From contig OY282381.1 in the NCBI GenBank assembly GCA_958295915.1, positions 2,440,722 through 2,504,721 on the forward strand: DNA of 64,000 nucleotides. Reading direction: 5' to 3'. Numbering within the stretch: position 1 is the stretch's first letter; every line of letters starts with the position of its first letter. Both the position numbers and the translations under genes were made by a program. Below are positions 39,848 to 49,002 of the stretch, piece by piece. This stretch comes from an uncultured Caldilineaceae bacterium (GTDB lineage Bacteria; Chloroflexota; Anaerolineae; Caldilineales; Caldilineaceae). The notes under the pieces were generated by a model that did no database searches, was not told the DNA's origin, and saw only the letters and a list, made by a program, of their open reading frames with translations.

Positions 39848-42562
39848 CTACGAAGAAGCTCCGCTCAACGCGAAGCAATAGTCTCCAGAGCCAACCTCGA
39901 AGGTCACATAGTCGGCGCTGGCGCTGCCGGACGTTATCCCGGCGACGCCGGCAACGTAGGCGCTGTCTTGCCAGATCACCTCACCGCCTTCGGTGACGAC
40001 GACATGCTTAAGCTCCAATGCAGGGACGCTTACGCGGGCGCGACAGTTGACTGGGATCGTAACGGCAAGCGTGATGGACTGGTCGGCCCGCCGCCAGTGG
40101 GAAGATATGCTGCCGCGCACGGTCTTAATGCACGCCCCGGCGTGTTCCAGATCACCTAGCGGATGAGGCTCGATGTGGATTTCCCGGAAACCGGGCGTCA
40201 TGTAGCCGGGGCCGTGGTAGTCAGGGCCTTTGATGCCGGCCAGATCGTTGTAGAAAAACTCATCGATCGATGCCCACATGATCATGCTCTCGGCACTGCC
40301 CACCGTGCTTTCGAGGCTCCAGGATTCCCAGATAGTCGTCGCGCCCTGCTCCACCATGTAGCCCCAGCCGGGATAGGTTCTGGTGGCGACAAGATTGTAG
40401 AGTACTTCCCCCTGGCCATGTTGGGTCAGGGTGTCGATCAGGCAGGTCGCGCCGGTGTTGCCGGTATGCAGGTGTCCGTCCCATTTCTCCACGATGTCCT
40501 GGACGATGTTCTGAACTACGCCGGCTTGGTTGGCCTGCGGCACAATGCCAAGGGCCAGCGGGAAGAGGTTGGCGGTCTGTGAGCCGCTCGCATATTGGTG
40601 CGTAGACGGATTCAGCCATTCCTTGTTCAGAGCCTCTTTGATGTCTGCGGCCACGCCGGCATAGTGTTTGGCTTCTGTCGTTCTGCCGAGACGCTCTGCC
40701 ACCTGGGAGACGATGGCGGCGCAACGATAGTAGTATCCGGTCCACAGCAAGGGCGGCGGGGTTTCCGATGATACGAACTCCTCCTTGCCCGGCGCCTCCC
40801 CTGGCAGCATGTGATCGCCGTAGTGCCCTTCACGAACGATGCAGTTCTCGGCTACGGAGGTGAGATAGTCCACCCATTTCCTGATGGAGGGGTAGTGATC
40901 TTCCAGGATGCGCTCGTCGTCAAAGTATTGGTAGAGATACCAGAGGAGGATCGGGTAGTTGCTGCCCCAAGCCGGGTCGACGTCCCCGCGTTGCACGTAA
41001 TTAGGACAGATATCAGGAACTCTGCCATCGTCATACTGGGCATCCTTGATGTCGTCGAGCCATTTGCTCCAAAATCGGGGCATATGCTTGCGGGGGTACA
41101 CGGATGAGACGACCGTCGCCGGATCGGTCCAGGCCCAATGCTCACGGTGCAGACAGTCCAGCGGAATGCCGAACAGACCGTTGGTCACCGTCCAATGCAC
41201 CAGCTCGTGAATGCGGTTGAGCAGCGGATTGGAGCACTCGAAACCACCCGCGAGGTCAACATCCGAGAAAACCACCTGGCCCTCGGCCTCTTCGATGGTC
41301 AGCGGGCCGCCGTCACCTTCGACCTGTACGTAGCGCACGGGGTGATAGGTAAACTTCGGCGCGTAGGTCTCTCCCTGCGGATCACCTTTCAAAATATAGC
41401 AGTCGGTCTCGAGACCGGCCTCATGATCGCTGAGCCTGGACTTGTGTCGATGGGTAAATTCTCCTGACAGTTGATCGACCAACCCGCTGTCATCGAGAAG
41501 CTGGCTGGCATATCTGATGGTTACTCTCGTGCCCCGAGGGCCGCGCAGGCGCAGCCTGGCCCAGCCACCGAACAGTTGGCCCAGATCATAGACATGCACG
41601 CCAGCCTGGGGTTCACTGACCTGCACGGGTTGCAGTGTCTTTTTCACCCGGATGGGCGGCATCACCTGCGCTACCATCTTCCCGCCGGGCGCATCTTTCA
41701 ACACAGCCGCGCCCCACTGGGAATCGTCAAAGCTGGCCGTTGCCCAGCCCGGCCGCTCTCGCCGCGCGTCATAGGTCTCCCCGCCGTAGAGATCGTTGCG
41801 GGTAATGGGGCCGCCAGCCGCCTTCCATCCCGTGCCAGATATGACACTGGTTTTGCCGCCATCGGCGAGCTCGACGTTCAGCTGCATCCGCAGGCGCGGC
41901 GAATCGCCGTACTGGTATTCCCAGCCCGGTTCGCAATACCAGCCGTTGCCCAGCATTACGCCCACGGCATTGGCTCCCGAACGCAACAGGTCTGTCACAT
42001 CGTAGGTCACATAGAGGATGCGTTGTCTGTAATCGCTTGTGGCCGGGTCAAGCGCATGGTCGCCGACCCGCTGGCCATTGAGATAGAGTTCGTACCAACC
42101 CAGACCAGATATGTAGAGACTGGCGCGCTGGACCGGCTGGCCGAGATCGAACGCCCGGCGCAACAGGGGCGAAGCAATCTCTCTATCCGCGCCGATCCAT
42201 TGGCCCTCCCAGTCGCTCTCATTCAGCAACCCCATTGCGAACGTGGCCGGCGCGCTGTAGTCGCTGGCCCGGTCGTCCTGATCCCACACCCGCACTTTCC
42301 ACCAGCGCCGCTCGCCGCTCGACAGCCTGCCGCCGGCGTAGACCACATTCACGGATTGGTCCGCTGTCACCTTGCCACTGTTCCAGTTGTCGCCGCGATC
42401 TACCTGGAGCTGTGCCTCGCTGCTGGCAACCAGGATCTGATAGGCCGACTGCGACTGCCCGCGTTGGCTCGATTCGAGCAGCCAGCCAAAGCGTGGCTGG
42501 GGCGTATTCATACTGAGAGGATTCGGCGCGTACTCACATGTCAGTTCACATGGCGCGTTCAT
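39848..42562 (-). CDS. Alpha-L-rhamnosidase (GH78)
   Basis: A 904-residue GH78 enzyme without a signal peptide. Domain order is the usual one: N-terminal Ig-like domain (CEYAPNPLSMNTPQPRFGWL), a DUF-type beta-sandwich (FDLGQPVQRASLYISGLGWYELYLNG), the concanavalin-like rhamnosidase domain, then the alpha/alpha barrel with the acidic catalytic region LDCLHREHWAWTDPATVVSS (about 480-500). GNTGATCLIDTL and TTIWESWSLEST follow, and a C-terminal beta domain ends the protein. It releases terminal L-rhamnose from oligosaccharides taken up by the importer in this cluster. The length fits cytoplasmic GH78 enzymes. Confidence 0.95.
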   Translation of the reverse strand: MNAPCELTCEYAPNPLSMNTPQPRFGWLLESSQRGQSQSAYQILVASSEAQLQVDRGDNWNSGKVTADQSVNVVYAGGRLSSGERRWWKVRVWDQDDRASDYSAPATFAMGLLNESDWEGQWIGADREIASPLLRRAFDLGQPVQRASLYISGLGWYELYLNGQRVGDHALDPATSDYRQRILYVTYDVTDLLRSGANAVGVMLGNGWYCEPGWEYQYGDSPRLRMQLNVELADGGKTSVISGTGWKAAGGPITRNDLYGGETYDARRERPGWATASFDDSQWGAAVLKDAPGGKMVAQVMPPIRVKKTLQPVQVSEPQAGVHVYDLGQLFGGWARLRLRGPRGTRVTIRYASQLLDDSGLVDQLSGEFTHRHKSRLSDHEAGLETDCYILKGDPQGETYAPKFTYHPVRYVQVEGDGGPLTIEEAEGQVVFSDVDLAGGFECSNPLLNRIHELVHWTVTNGLFGIPLDCLHREHWAWTDPATVVSSVYPRKHMPRFWSKWLDDIKDAQYDDGRVPDICPNYVQRGDVDPAWGSNYPILLWYLYQYFDDERILEDHYPSIRKWVDYLTSVAENCIVREGHYGDHMLPGEAPGKEEFVSSETPPPLLWTGYYYRCAAIVSQVAERLGRTTEAKHYAGVAADIKEALNKEWLNPSTHQYASGSQTANLFPLALGIVPQANQAGVVQNIVQDIVEKWDGHLHTGNTGATCLIDTLTQHGQGEVLYNLVATRTYPGWGYMVEQGATTIWESWSLESTVGSAESMIMWASIDEFFYNDLAGIKGPDYHGPGYMTPGFREIHIEPHPLGDLEHAGACIKTVRGSISSHWRRADQSITLAVTIPVNCRARVSVPALELKHVVVTEGGEVIWQDSAYVAGVAGITSGSASADYVTFEVGSGDYCFALSGASS

Positions 42563-42602
42563 AGTGATCTCCAGGGCGGCGGATATGCGAAATGGGCAGG
42601 CG

Positions 42603-44069
42603 CTACGTACAGATTACCTTCAGTTCAAGGGAGGCGATGCTGGCGAATTTTTCGATTTTGGACAGAAAGTGGCCTACGCCCAAGGCGAAATGGTGCGTAG
42701 GTCCTTCACGACACCAGGCGTTGATGAAATCGGCCGGCCCCAGGGAAAACTTCAAGCGGCTGTCCGTATTGCCGATTTGCAGCACGGGGCCGGGCATGCT
42801 TTCTGCCTGGGCAGCCAGCAACTTGAGGTTGCCCTGTCGGGTCTGGGTCATCGACAGCAGGGTGACCGGCCCGTGTTTGACCTGTGTTTCGACGCCCACG
42901 CCTTCGCCGTGTTTGCCGTGATAAAGCGACAGACCGCGCAGTAGGGGCCGGCCTTCGGCAATGGCGATATGGAATGGGCCGTCGTGGCCGGCCAGGATGA
43001 AATTTTCTCGGAAGTCCATGGCCGTGACTTCAGAGTAGCTGCCGCCGGCGCCAAAGGTGTCGACAACCTTCATCACCTGGCAGTTCTTCAGATCGCCCTC
43101 GCCGCTGCATGGCACCCCCCGCGCGGTGAGTAGAGAGCAACCAAGGGCAAATCCCGCGGCGATCTGTTCATACTCATTGCCATCCAGCCCGCGATAGTAG
43201 TAGGTGAGGCCATCCAAAGCGAACGCGTCGACCAGCTTATCCAGCCCCACCGCCACGCGATAGGCCCAATCCAGGGCCTCGCTGGAAGGCCGTGTAGCCA
43301 ATGGATCAGAGGGCGAGTCTTCGGCCAGATCAAAGATGGCTATCGTCTCTTCCTCCTTGGCTTTGATCTCAGCCGTGGTCACAGCGTTGACCATTTGGGC
43401 CAGATCGCACATTTCCAGTATTTCAATATGGGCGCCGAGCTGTCCCTGGTGCTGGGTGAAGTCGCTGTACATGTCGAGCATGCCGGGATAGGTGTGGCCC
43501 AGAAAGCCCATGCGGCTGCGGCGCAGGGTGCGCAGAACGCCGGCGGCTTCGGTCCACTCCTGGATCTCGGCCCAGGCGCGGCGGGCGGGTTCTTCGCAAC
43601 CCTCTTCCTCTTCCAACATACCGGAAACGACATGAAATTCGATATCACAGCGGTGAAAGGCCGAGCTGAGTTCGGGAACGCAACAGGCGCAACAGTTTGC
43701 CAACCAGTCTCTGGTGTCGGTGTTGGCATAGTCCAGCGCGGCAGTTGGCTGAAGATTGAGGACAAGGACCGGAACTTTGTGAACCTGGACTGCGGGCAGC
43801 ACCGTTGAACTGGTGGCGTAGGTGCCTACATAGCAATAGATCATATCGACCTGCTGGCGTTGAAAGAGGTCACCGGCAGCCAGCGACGCGGGCGCCGAAT
43901 CGACCAGACCCGCGGTTACGACGTCGGCCCACTGCGCCACGCGCGCTTCCACTTTCTGCTGATACCCTTCGAGCTGTTCCTTCAAACCCGGAAACTGCGG
44001 CCAATACGCGCCATGACCGATACCGAAGATACCGATTCTGGGACGAACTGTTTTCCGTTGACTGATCAT
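42603..44069 (-). CDS. L-fucose/L-arabinose isomerase family protein
   Basis: A protein of about 488 aa. ATG 44069 has AAGGA seven bases upstream. The N-terminus (RIGIFGIGHGAYWPQFPGLK) and middle (DMIYCYVGTYATSSTVLPAV) match arabinose/fucose isomerase-like folds. Near residue 310 GLTYYYRGLDGNEYE and further on FILAGHDGPFHIAIAEGRPL and SLYHGKHGEGVGVETQVKHG contain the conserved Glu and His expected for divalent-metal binding. It may isomerise a pentose or 6-deoxyhexose released by the neighbouring rhamnosidase, but many members of this family have other or unknown substrates. Located between the corrinoid protein and the rhamnosidase. Confidence 0.83.
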   Translation of the reverse strand: MISQRKTVRPRIGIFGIGHGAYWPQFPGLKEQLEGYQQKVEARVAQWADVVTAGLVDSAPASLAAGDLFQRQQVDMIYCYVGTYATSSTVLPAVQVHKVPVLVLNLQPTAALDYANTDTRDWLANCCACCVPELSSAFHRCDIEFHVVSGMLEEEEGCEEPARRAWAEIQEWTEAAGVLRTLRRSRMGFLGHTYPGMLDMYSDFTQHQGQLGAHIEILEMCDLAQMVNAVTTAEIKAKEEETIAIFDLAEDSPSDPLATRPSSEALDWAYRVAVGLDKLVDAFALDGLTYYYRGLDGNEYEQIAAGFALGCSLLTARGVPCSGEGDLKNCQVMKVVDTFGAGGSYSEVTAMDFRENFILAGHDGPFHIAIAEGRPLLRGLSLYHGKHGEGVGVETQVKHGPVTLLSMTQTRQGNLKLLAAQAESMPGPVLQIGNTDSRLKFSLGPADFINAWCREGPTHHFALGVGHFLSKIEKFASIASLELKVICT

Positions 44070-44142
44070 CTGATTTCCTTCAGGCAAGTAAAAAATCAGT
44101 GGCTAGTGGTCAGTACTAACCACTGCGGTTTTTCGCTTCTCA

Positions 44143-44898
44143 CTACTCTTCAGCCTTTTTCATCAGCGTTTCGACGGCGTCGACTGCTGTGCGCATCGCT
44201 GATGTCCCCGCGGATGGCTTTACATTTTCGTCCAGATCGATGTCATAGCCCATCTCGACCATCAGGCGCTTGGCCAGCCGCACGGATTGGCTGGCATCCG
44301 GTCCATAGCCGTCCGCGCCCACGCTCATCGCGTACTCGCTCGTTATCGGAGCGCCCCCAACCATAACTTTGACCTTGTCGCGCAGGCCTGCCTCCTCCAA
44401 TGCCTCTATGTTCGTCTTAAAGAAAGGCATGGTTGTCGTTAGAAAAGCCGAGAAACCGACCAACTGCGGTTGATGCTCTTTGATCGCATCTATCATTTTC
44501 TCTGGGCTGACATTCACGCCCATATCAATTACGTCGAATCCCGCGCCTTCCAGCATGATGATGCACAGGTTTTTGCCGATGTCGTGCACGTCGCCCTTGA
44601 CGGTCAGTATCAGGACCTTACCGGTGGGTTCTACACCGGTGTCGCCCAGTATCGGCTGTAAGATGGCCATGGCGCGTTGCATGGCTTTCGCGGAGATCAT
44701 CATTTCGGGCACAAAGTATTCGCCTATTTCAAAGAGACGTCCTACTTCCTGCAGCGCCGGAATCAGGGCATCGAAGAGAATATCCAGCGGGTCCATCCCC
44801 AACTCGATGCCTTCCTTCGTGAGTTTCTCGGTTATCGGCGCGCGCCCCGAAAGTGTGTTGTCATATAGCTCTTTCTTGATTTCTTCTGCACGGCCCAT
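44143..44898 (-). CDS. Corrinoid (B12-binding) methyltransferase protein
   Basis: A 251-residue corrinoid protein of the MtaC/MtbC type. Start at ATG 44898, supported by GGAGG nine bases upstream; the longer frame runs through a family D repeat. An N-terminal helical cap (residues about 1-90) is followed by a B12-binding Rossmann domain with the DXHXXG signature GDVHDIGKNL, in which His is the lower cobalt ligand. SAFLTTTMP and VMVGGAPIT follow as the usual S-x-L and GG sites. The acceptor/donor partner is the URO-D-like protein at 38670. No reductive activase was seen in the window. Confidence 0.93.
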   Translation of the reverse strand: MGRAEEIKKELYDNTLSGRAPITEKLTKEGIELGMDPLDILFDALIPALQEVGRLFEIGEYFVPEMMISAKAMQRAMAILQPILGDTGVEPTGKVLILTVKGDVHDIGKNLCIIMLEGAGFDVIDMGVNVSPEKMIDAIKEHQPQLVGFSAFLTTTMPFFKTNIEALEEAGLRDKVKVMVGGAPITSEYAMSVGADGYGPDASQSVRLAKRLMVEMGYDIDLDENVKPSAGTSAMRTAVDAVETLMKKAEE

Positions 44899-44925
44899 GT
44901 AGTGTGCCTCCAAAAACAGTGGGTG

Positions 44926-44955
44926 GTAGGGGCTGGCCTTGTGGGCAACCACAAG
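44926..44955. repeat. Dispersed repeat, family D
   Basis: GTAGGGGCTGGCCTTGTGGG then CAACCACAAG; CTTGTGG/CCACAAG arms. Leader of the corrinoid protein gene. Other copies: 45357-45390, 48966-48989, 53569-53592, 54941-54980, 63130-63162. Confidence 0.75.
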
Positions 44956-45024
44956 GTGAGGTATGAGCGCCATCATACAAACCAGATGAATCAGTCGTCA
45001 CTGGCGCGAATGCCGAATATGTCC

Positions 45025-45939
45025 CTACATAAAACAGGCATCTATATCTTGCAAAAAGTCGTCTATGTTCACCTGCCGATATGATTCACGGTAGGGGTAG
45101 TCATCCGCGCTTGGATCGATGCTGGACGGCTGAGTCTGATCTGATGGCAGGCCATTGCCACCCTGATGGGCGCCGCCCTTTCCCATTTCCTGCTGTGGCA
45201 GCGCTCGCTGCACCGCTTCGGGTAGCCGTTCGATGCTTTCCTGAACGATATCCGCCGCCGCCTGGGCCGCGCTGATCTCGACCGTCGGTGCGGGTGTGTT
45301 GTAGTAGTGCACAGACTTGAGGCGCGCTTTGAGCAGTTTGCGCGCATAGTCAGGCAGTAGGGGCTGGTCTTGTGGGCGCCCACGAGGTCGGATGGCGTAA
45401 TCTCCCGGCTTGCGGGCGCTGTTTCGGACGCGCTGTTCGATATTGCCCCTACGAGCTTTGAAATTGTGCGGCCAGAACAAGCGGTTGATCTGAAAGTCGA
45501 AGACCTTCTGGATCATGTCGGCCGGCGTGCCGGGGGCTGTAAGCCAATTGGAGGCCGGCCAGACATCGAGCCAACTCCAGGCGCCGCCCATGCCGGCTTC
45601 ATCCAGCGTTAAATCCAAGCGGCCGATGCCCGTCTCCACGCCATTGTGGTCGGCGCCGATGATGGCGAAATGTTGCGGGTAGATGAAGAAATCGGACGCG
45701 CGTGCCCTCTGCGCATCATAGAAGGCTGTGGTCAGGGCCAACAGGGCATAAGCGGTGTGCAGGATGCCATCTTCGAGGCGCGGCGAGACAACGCCGACGC
45801 GGTCTTGCTCGTGGTAGCGCGCGCAGAAGGAGCTGAATTCGTTGAATTGCGCGCCACTGTTGGGCGCGACACCGCTCGCGGCGTGCCCGATTCGCCGATA
45901 TCGGAAGTGCGAAGAGCTGAGTGCTTGGCTCGTATGCAT
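45025..45939 (-). CDS. Unknown 304-residue protein carrying translated repeats
   Basis: No family recognised. Sections with ordinary protein character are LHTAYALLALTTAFYDAQRA, SDFFIYPQHFAIIGADHNGV and AGMGGAWSWLDVWPASNWLT. These alternate with repeat-derived parts: GVAPNSGAQFNE (family B, 45841-45870) near the N-terminus and, in the middle, residues encoded by the composite repeat 45357-45452 (GNIEQRVRNSARKPGDYAIR and following). The C-terminus is low-complexity with an acidic end. The gene begins seven bases after the oxidoreductase gene, so it belongs to the cluster. The undisturbed protein was probably about 60 residues shorter. Confidence 0.65.
   Translation of the reverse strand: MHTSQALSSSHFRYRRIGHAASGVAPNSGAQFNEFSSFCARYHEQDRVGVVSPRLEDGILHTAYALLALTTAFYDAQRARASDFFIYPQHFAIIGADHNGVETGIGRLDLTLDEAGMGGAWSWLDVWPASNWLTAPGTPADMIQKVFDFQINRLFWPHNFKARRGNIEQRVRNSARKPGDYAIRPRGRPQDQPLLPDYARKLLKARLKSVHYYNTPAPTVEISAAQAAADIVQESIERLPEAVQRALPQQEMGKGGAHQGGNGLPSDQTQPSSIDPSADDYPYRESYRQVNIDDFLQDIDACFM
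45357..45452. repeat. Composite palindromic insertion (families D and C) inside a gene
   Basis: The block starts GTAGGGGC and ends GCCCCTAC, a perfect 8-bp inverted repeat. Between the ends are a GTGGGCGCCCAC hairpin and a full family C copy (45397-45440). All 96 bases (a multiple of three) are open in the frame of the host gene. Confidence 0.8.
45841..45870. repeat. Palindromic repeat, family B, inside a gene
   Basis: GTTGAATTGCGCGCCACTGT then TGGGCGCGAC. Translated on the minus strand as GVAPNSGAQFNE. Confidence 0.8.
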
Positions 45940-45946
45940 CGTTGGT

Positions 45947-46996
45947 TCACCTACCTCTAAACTCTTGCTGCATGGCGTATCTGATGCGTTCGATATAGCG
46001 CACGCCTTGGTTATCGGGGCAGAGTCTGTCTGTCAAACCAATATGCTCCAGATGTTTTTTGGCCAAGGCGCCGACCAGATAGACACCCGGTCTCTCACAG
46101 GATTCAAAGGTTTCTTCATCATAGGCCAGGTTGCCATGCAAGAGCCGCGCGCATAGCTCCTCATTCGGCTTATGGCCGATGAGCATAAAACAGAGATCAT
46201 AGTCCCATGTTTTCTGACCATGGGGCGTTTGAATCACCGCTGTGCTGTCTTCTAAAGATAAAATCTGGCTATTTGCCAGTATTTCCGTGTTGACTAGGCG
46301 CGCATCCGCTTGGCCCCAGCTCGTTTTCTGGTCATGTAAGATCTGTTCTATGACGCCAATCGGTTTCCGCACTACCCACAGGATGGTGTTGCGCTGGCAC
46401 AGGGCGATAATGCCATCCGCCGCGGAGAAGCCACCGCCGATGAAGAGGAGGTTTTTATCTTTGATATGCTCCCATTCATGGAAGTAGTGATGCACGGCCT
46501 CATCCAGCTCACCGGGTATGCCAGCCAGATTGGGGCAGTCGAAAGAACCTGTAGCCAGCACGACTCGTTTCGCCGTCAAGCGAACGATACGATTCCCATG
46601 TGAGGCATGAGCGCCCTTCAGGTGTTGAACTGGCGGGAATGCCGAATTGCGCACCGTCAGGACAAAGTCATTCTTCGACCCTTCAATATCGATGAGTTCG
46701 TGGTGGGTCTTGATGGGAAGATCGAATTTGACCGCAAAGTCGCGATAGCTTTGTATCAGCTCTTCTATGAGCGGGTGATGCGCATCCCCTTTTTGCGCCA
46801 AAATCGCGTCCGCGGGGTCCAGAACCATATATGAAAGGCGCGAGTGCATGACCATTCGTTTCATATACTGTCTGAGATTGTGGCAGATATCCTCTCTTTC
46901 GATGCCCATGACATGGAGACCCATCTCTGTGAGCACCTTCAGGACAGCCAACCCCCATCCCCCGCAACCGACCACGATCACATCATACGAGGCCAT
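45947..46996 (-). CDS. FAD-dependent NAD(P)-disulfide-type oxidoreductase
   Basis: A 349-residue flavoprotein resembling YpdA/flavin monooxygenase-like members of the pyridine nucleotide-disulfide oxidoreductase group. The FAD loop is VVGCGGWGLAVLK (residues about 7-19) and the NAD(P) loop is NLLFIGGGFSAADG (near 195). There is no redox-active CxxC, so it is not a thioredoxin reductase. Near the end GVYLVGALA resembles the second FAD site. It lies 20 bases downstream of the sugar permease and before the unknown gene, so it may oxidise a compound taken up by that importer. Confidence 0.82.
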   Translation of the reverse strand: MASYDVIVVGCGGWGLAVLKVLTEMGLHVMGIEREDICHNLRQYMKRMVMHSRLSYMVLDPADAILAQKGDAHHPLIEELIQSYRDFAVKFDLPIKTHHELIDIEGSKNDFVLTVRNSAFPPVQHLKGAHASHGNRIVRLTAKRVVLATGSFDCPNLAGIPGELDEAVHHYFHEWEHIKDKNLLFIGGGFSAADGIIALCQRNTILWVVRKPIGVIEQILHDQKTSWGQADARLVNTEILANSQILSLEDSTAVIQTPHGQKTWDYDLCFMLIGHKPNEELCARLLHGNLAYDEETFESCERPGVYLVGALAKKHLEHIGLTDRLCPDNQGVRYIERIRYAMQQEFRGR

Positions 46997-47015
46997 TCGA
47001 TCTCCAGTCTCTCTG

Positions 47016-47915
47016 TCAGGTTTTGATTGCGCCTGAGGTCAGTCCTTCAACGAACAGTCTGCTGGTGAAAAAGAAAAGGAGTACCAGGGGCACAGAGCCA
47101 AGCAGCAGCCCGGCCATCACCCGTCCATAGCTGGTGTAGTACTGCTCCATGTATGAGTAAAGCCCCGGTGTCAGAGGGTACAGCCTTCGCTCCGTGATGG
47201 TCAGGGTCGGCCAGATCAGGTTGTTCCAGGTACCCAGGATGTTCAGTATCGCCACCACCCCCAGCATCGACTTGGTCAACGGCAGGGCCACATGCCAGTA
47301 TATCTGCCAATCGGAGGCCCCATCGATGCGACAGGCATCGAACATCTCGCGCGGCAGACTCTCGAAGAACGCCCGCAAGATCAAGATGCCGATGATCTGC
47401 CCCCCCGCGATCCACGGCAGAATCAACGACCAGTGGGTGTTCATCAGGCGCAGATCCTTTATCAACACAAAGGACGGCACCAGGGTCAGCGACGCTGGCA
47501 CCATCATCAAGGCCAGCACTGCGTAGAACACAAATGTCCGGCCCGGAAATCTGATCTGCGCGAAGGAATAGGCCGCCAGAGAGCTCAGCACAAGAACGCC
47601 GATGACCGTCGCTCCGCTTACGACGATGCTGTTGAGCAGGAACTGGCTGATGATCTGCCAGGCGAACTCGTAGTTCTCCCATCTCAGTGGCAAGGCGGGC
47701 AAAAAAGGCAAGCGCGTGAACTGGGAGGGACTCTTGAAGGAGATGATGATCGCCATGATGAGCGGGGCGATCATCAGGAAACAGAGCAGGCCGAGGGTCA
47801 GGGAGCGCCACGCGTCGCCTTGGCGCAGGCTGCGTCTGGGCGTCTGCGCGCCTATAGACACGTCCAGGGCTGGCGCAAAGCCGGCAGCCCCTACGTTTTC
47901 ACCACGCTTTTCCAT
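47016..47915 (-). CDS. Carbohydrate ABC transporter permease (MalG/AraQ-like)
   Basis: A 299-residue permease with six membrane helices (first: LGLLCFLMIAPLIMAIIISF). The cytoplasmic EAA loop reads MFDACRIDGASDWQIYWHVALPLTKS, and the C-terminus LFVEGLTSGAIKT is the classical MalG-type end. The hydrophilic first 35 residues are probably cytoplasmic. Forms the importer with the permease at 47958 and the binding protein at 49003. No ATPase gene is present. Confidence 0.94.
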   Translation of the reverse strand: MEKRGENVGAAGFAPALDVSIGAQTPRRSLRQGDAWRSLTLGLLCFLMIAPLIMAIIISFKSPSQFTRLPFLPALPLRWENYEFAWQIISQFLLNSIVVSGATVIGVLVLSSLAAYSFAQIRFPGRTFVFYAVLALMMVPASLTLVPSFVLIKDLRLMNTHWSLILPWIAGGQIIGILILRAFFESLPREMFDACRIDGASDWQIYWHVALPLTKSMLGVVAILNILGTWNNLIWPTLTITERRLYPLTPGLYSYMEQYYTSYGRVMAGLLLGSVPLVLLFFFTSRLFVEGLTSGAIKT

Positions 47916-47957
47916 GCCGCTGTCCTCTCTGCAAAGATCAGTTGCCAGTAGTCAGTT

Positions 47958-48872
47958 TCAAAACTCCTGGGTTCTTATATAGCGCATATTGAGGATCGTG
48001 GCCACCAGCGTAATCAGAAACATGACGACCCCAATGGCCGAGGCATAGCCCATCCGACTGATGCGGAACGCGTTGAAATACATCCACATCCCCGGCACCT
48101 GGGTTGCGTCGATCGGCCCCCCTTGTGTCATCGCCCAGACTGCCGTGTACTCCTGCACGCCCCACATGATGGTCAGCACGATAAGCAGCTTGATCTGGCC
48201 GGTTACCAGGGGCAGTTCAATGTAGCGCAAACGCTTCCACCCACTGGCGCCATCCAGCAGCCCGCTTTCGACGATCTCGACGGGGATCGCCTGCAATCCG
48301 GCCAGCAGAATCAACACAGATACGCCATCAATCCAGGGGAAATTGCGAAACATCACCGCATAGATGGCGATTTTCGGCTCCGCCAACCAGGCATGGGTCC
48401 AATCCTGCAACCCCAGCGCGGTCAACAGCGCATTGAGGGGCCCAATGGTGGCATCGTAGATGAAAACCCAAAGCAGGATGAGCACCACCGCGGGAATGAC
48501 GACGGGCAGAATCATGAACAGGCGAAAGATATATTTCGAACCCTCATTCCTGATGCGGTGTATCAGTACCGCGACCAGCATGGAAATCCCCACGAACGAG
48601 ATCAGATACCAGATCGTCAACAGGGCCATGTTCCTGAGAGAACGGATAAATACCCTGTCGTCGCTGAAAAGCTCGACAAAGTTAGCTAGGCCGATGAATG
48701 TGCCCTCCAGCCCGGCATTCCAATCAAACAGCGAACGATATAGCCCGGACACAGCTGGATAGTACTGGAAGACGAGGAGAAAGGCCAGGGTTGGCACAAC
48801 CATTAGGTAGCCTGTCCTCGTCTCCCATATCCGTTGCCAGAGCGACTTCGTATTCTTTGTCAGGGGCGGCAT
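47958..48872 (-). CDS. Carbohydrate ABC transporter permease (MalF/UgpA-like)
   Basis: A 304-residue permease. First helix MVVPTLAFLLVFQYYPAVSG, then YRSLFDWNAGLEGTFIGLAN, typical of MalF-like subunits. The EAA loop is VESGLLDGASGWKRLRYIELPLVTG and the last segment carries GYASAIGVVMFLITLVATIL. A family G repeat (47939-47965) overlaps its last codons and the gap to the next permease. Confidence 0.94.
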   Translation of the reverse strand: MPPLTKNTKSLWQRIWETRTGYLMVVPTLAFLLVFQYYPAVSGLYRSLFDWNAGLEGTFIGLANFVELFSDDRVFIRSLRNMALLTIWYLISFVGISMLVAVLIHRIRNEGSKYIFRLFMILPVVIPAVVLILLWVFIYDATIGPLNALLTALGLQDWTHAWLAEPKIAIYAVMFRNFPWIDGVSVLILLAGLQAIPVEIVESGLLDGASGWKRLRYIELPLVTGQIKLLIVLTIMWGVQEYTAVWAMTQGGPIDATQVPGMWMYFNAFRISRMGYASAIGVVMFLITLVATILNMRYIRTQEF

Positions 48873-49002
48873 GTACTGAAATTGTCAGAACCAGGATTCA
48901 CATGATTATCGGAGTATCGGGATTACCCTCCGGCGACGAGTATACTCCCGGCAAAGAGGGCCAGCAGGGGCAACCCTTGCGGTTGCCCACGCCGACACTG
49001 CA
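48873..49002. other. Intergenic repeats between binding protein and permease genes
   Basis: Contains an AACCAGGATTCACATGATTATCGG-like dispersed repeat (about 48890-48915) and a family D copy (48966-48989, AGGGGCAACCCTTGCGGTTG CCCA with pairing CAACC/GGTTG arms). It may form a hairpin that modulates expression of downstream genes relative to the binding protein. Confidence 0.5.

Noticed and set aside
41471..42700. 409-codon plus-strand frame
   Set aside because: Antisense of the rhamnosidase gene; composition typical of a GC-rich shadow frame.
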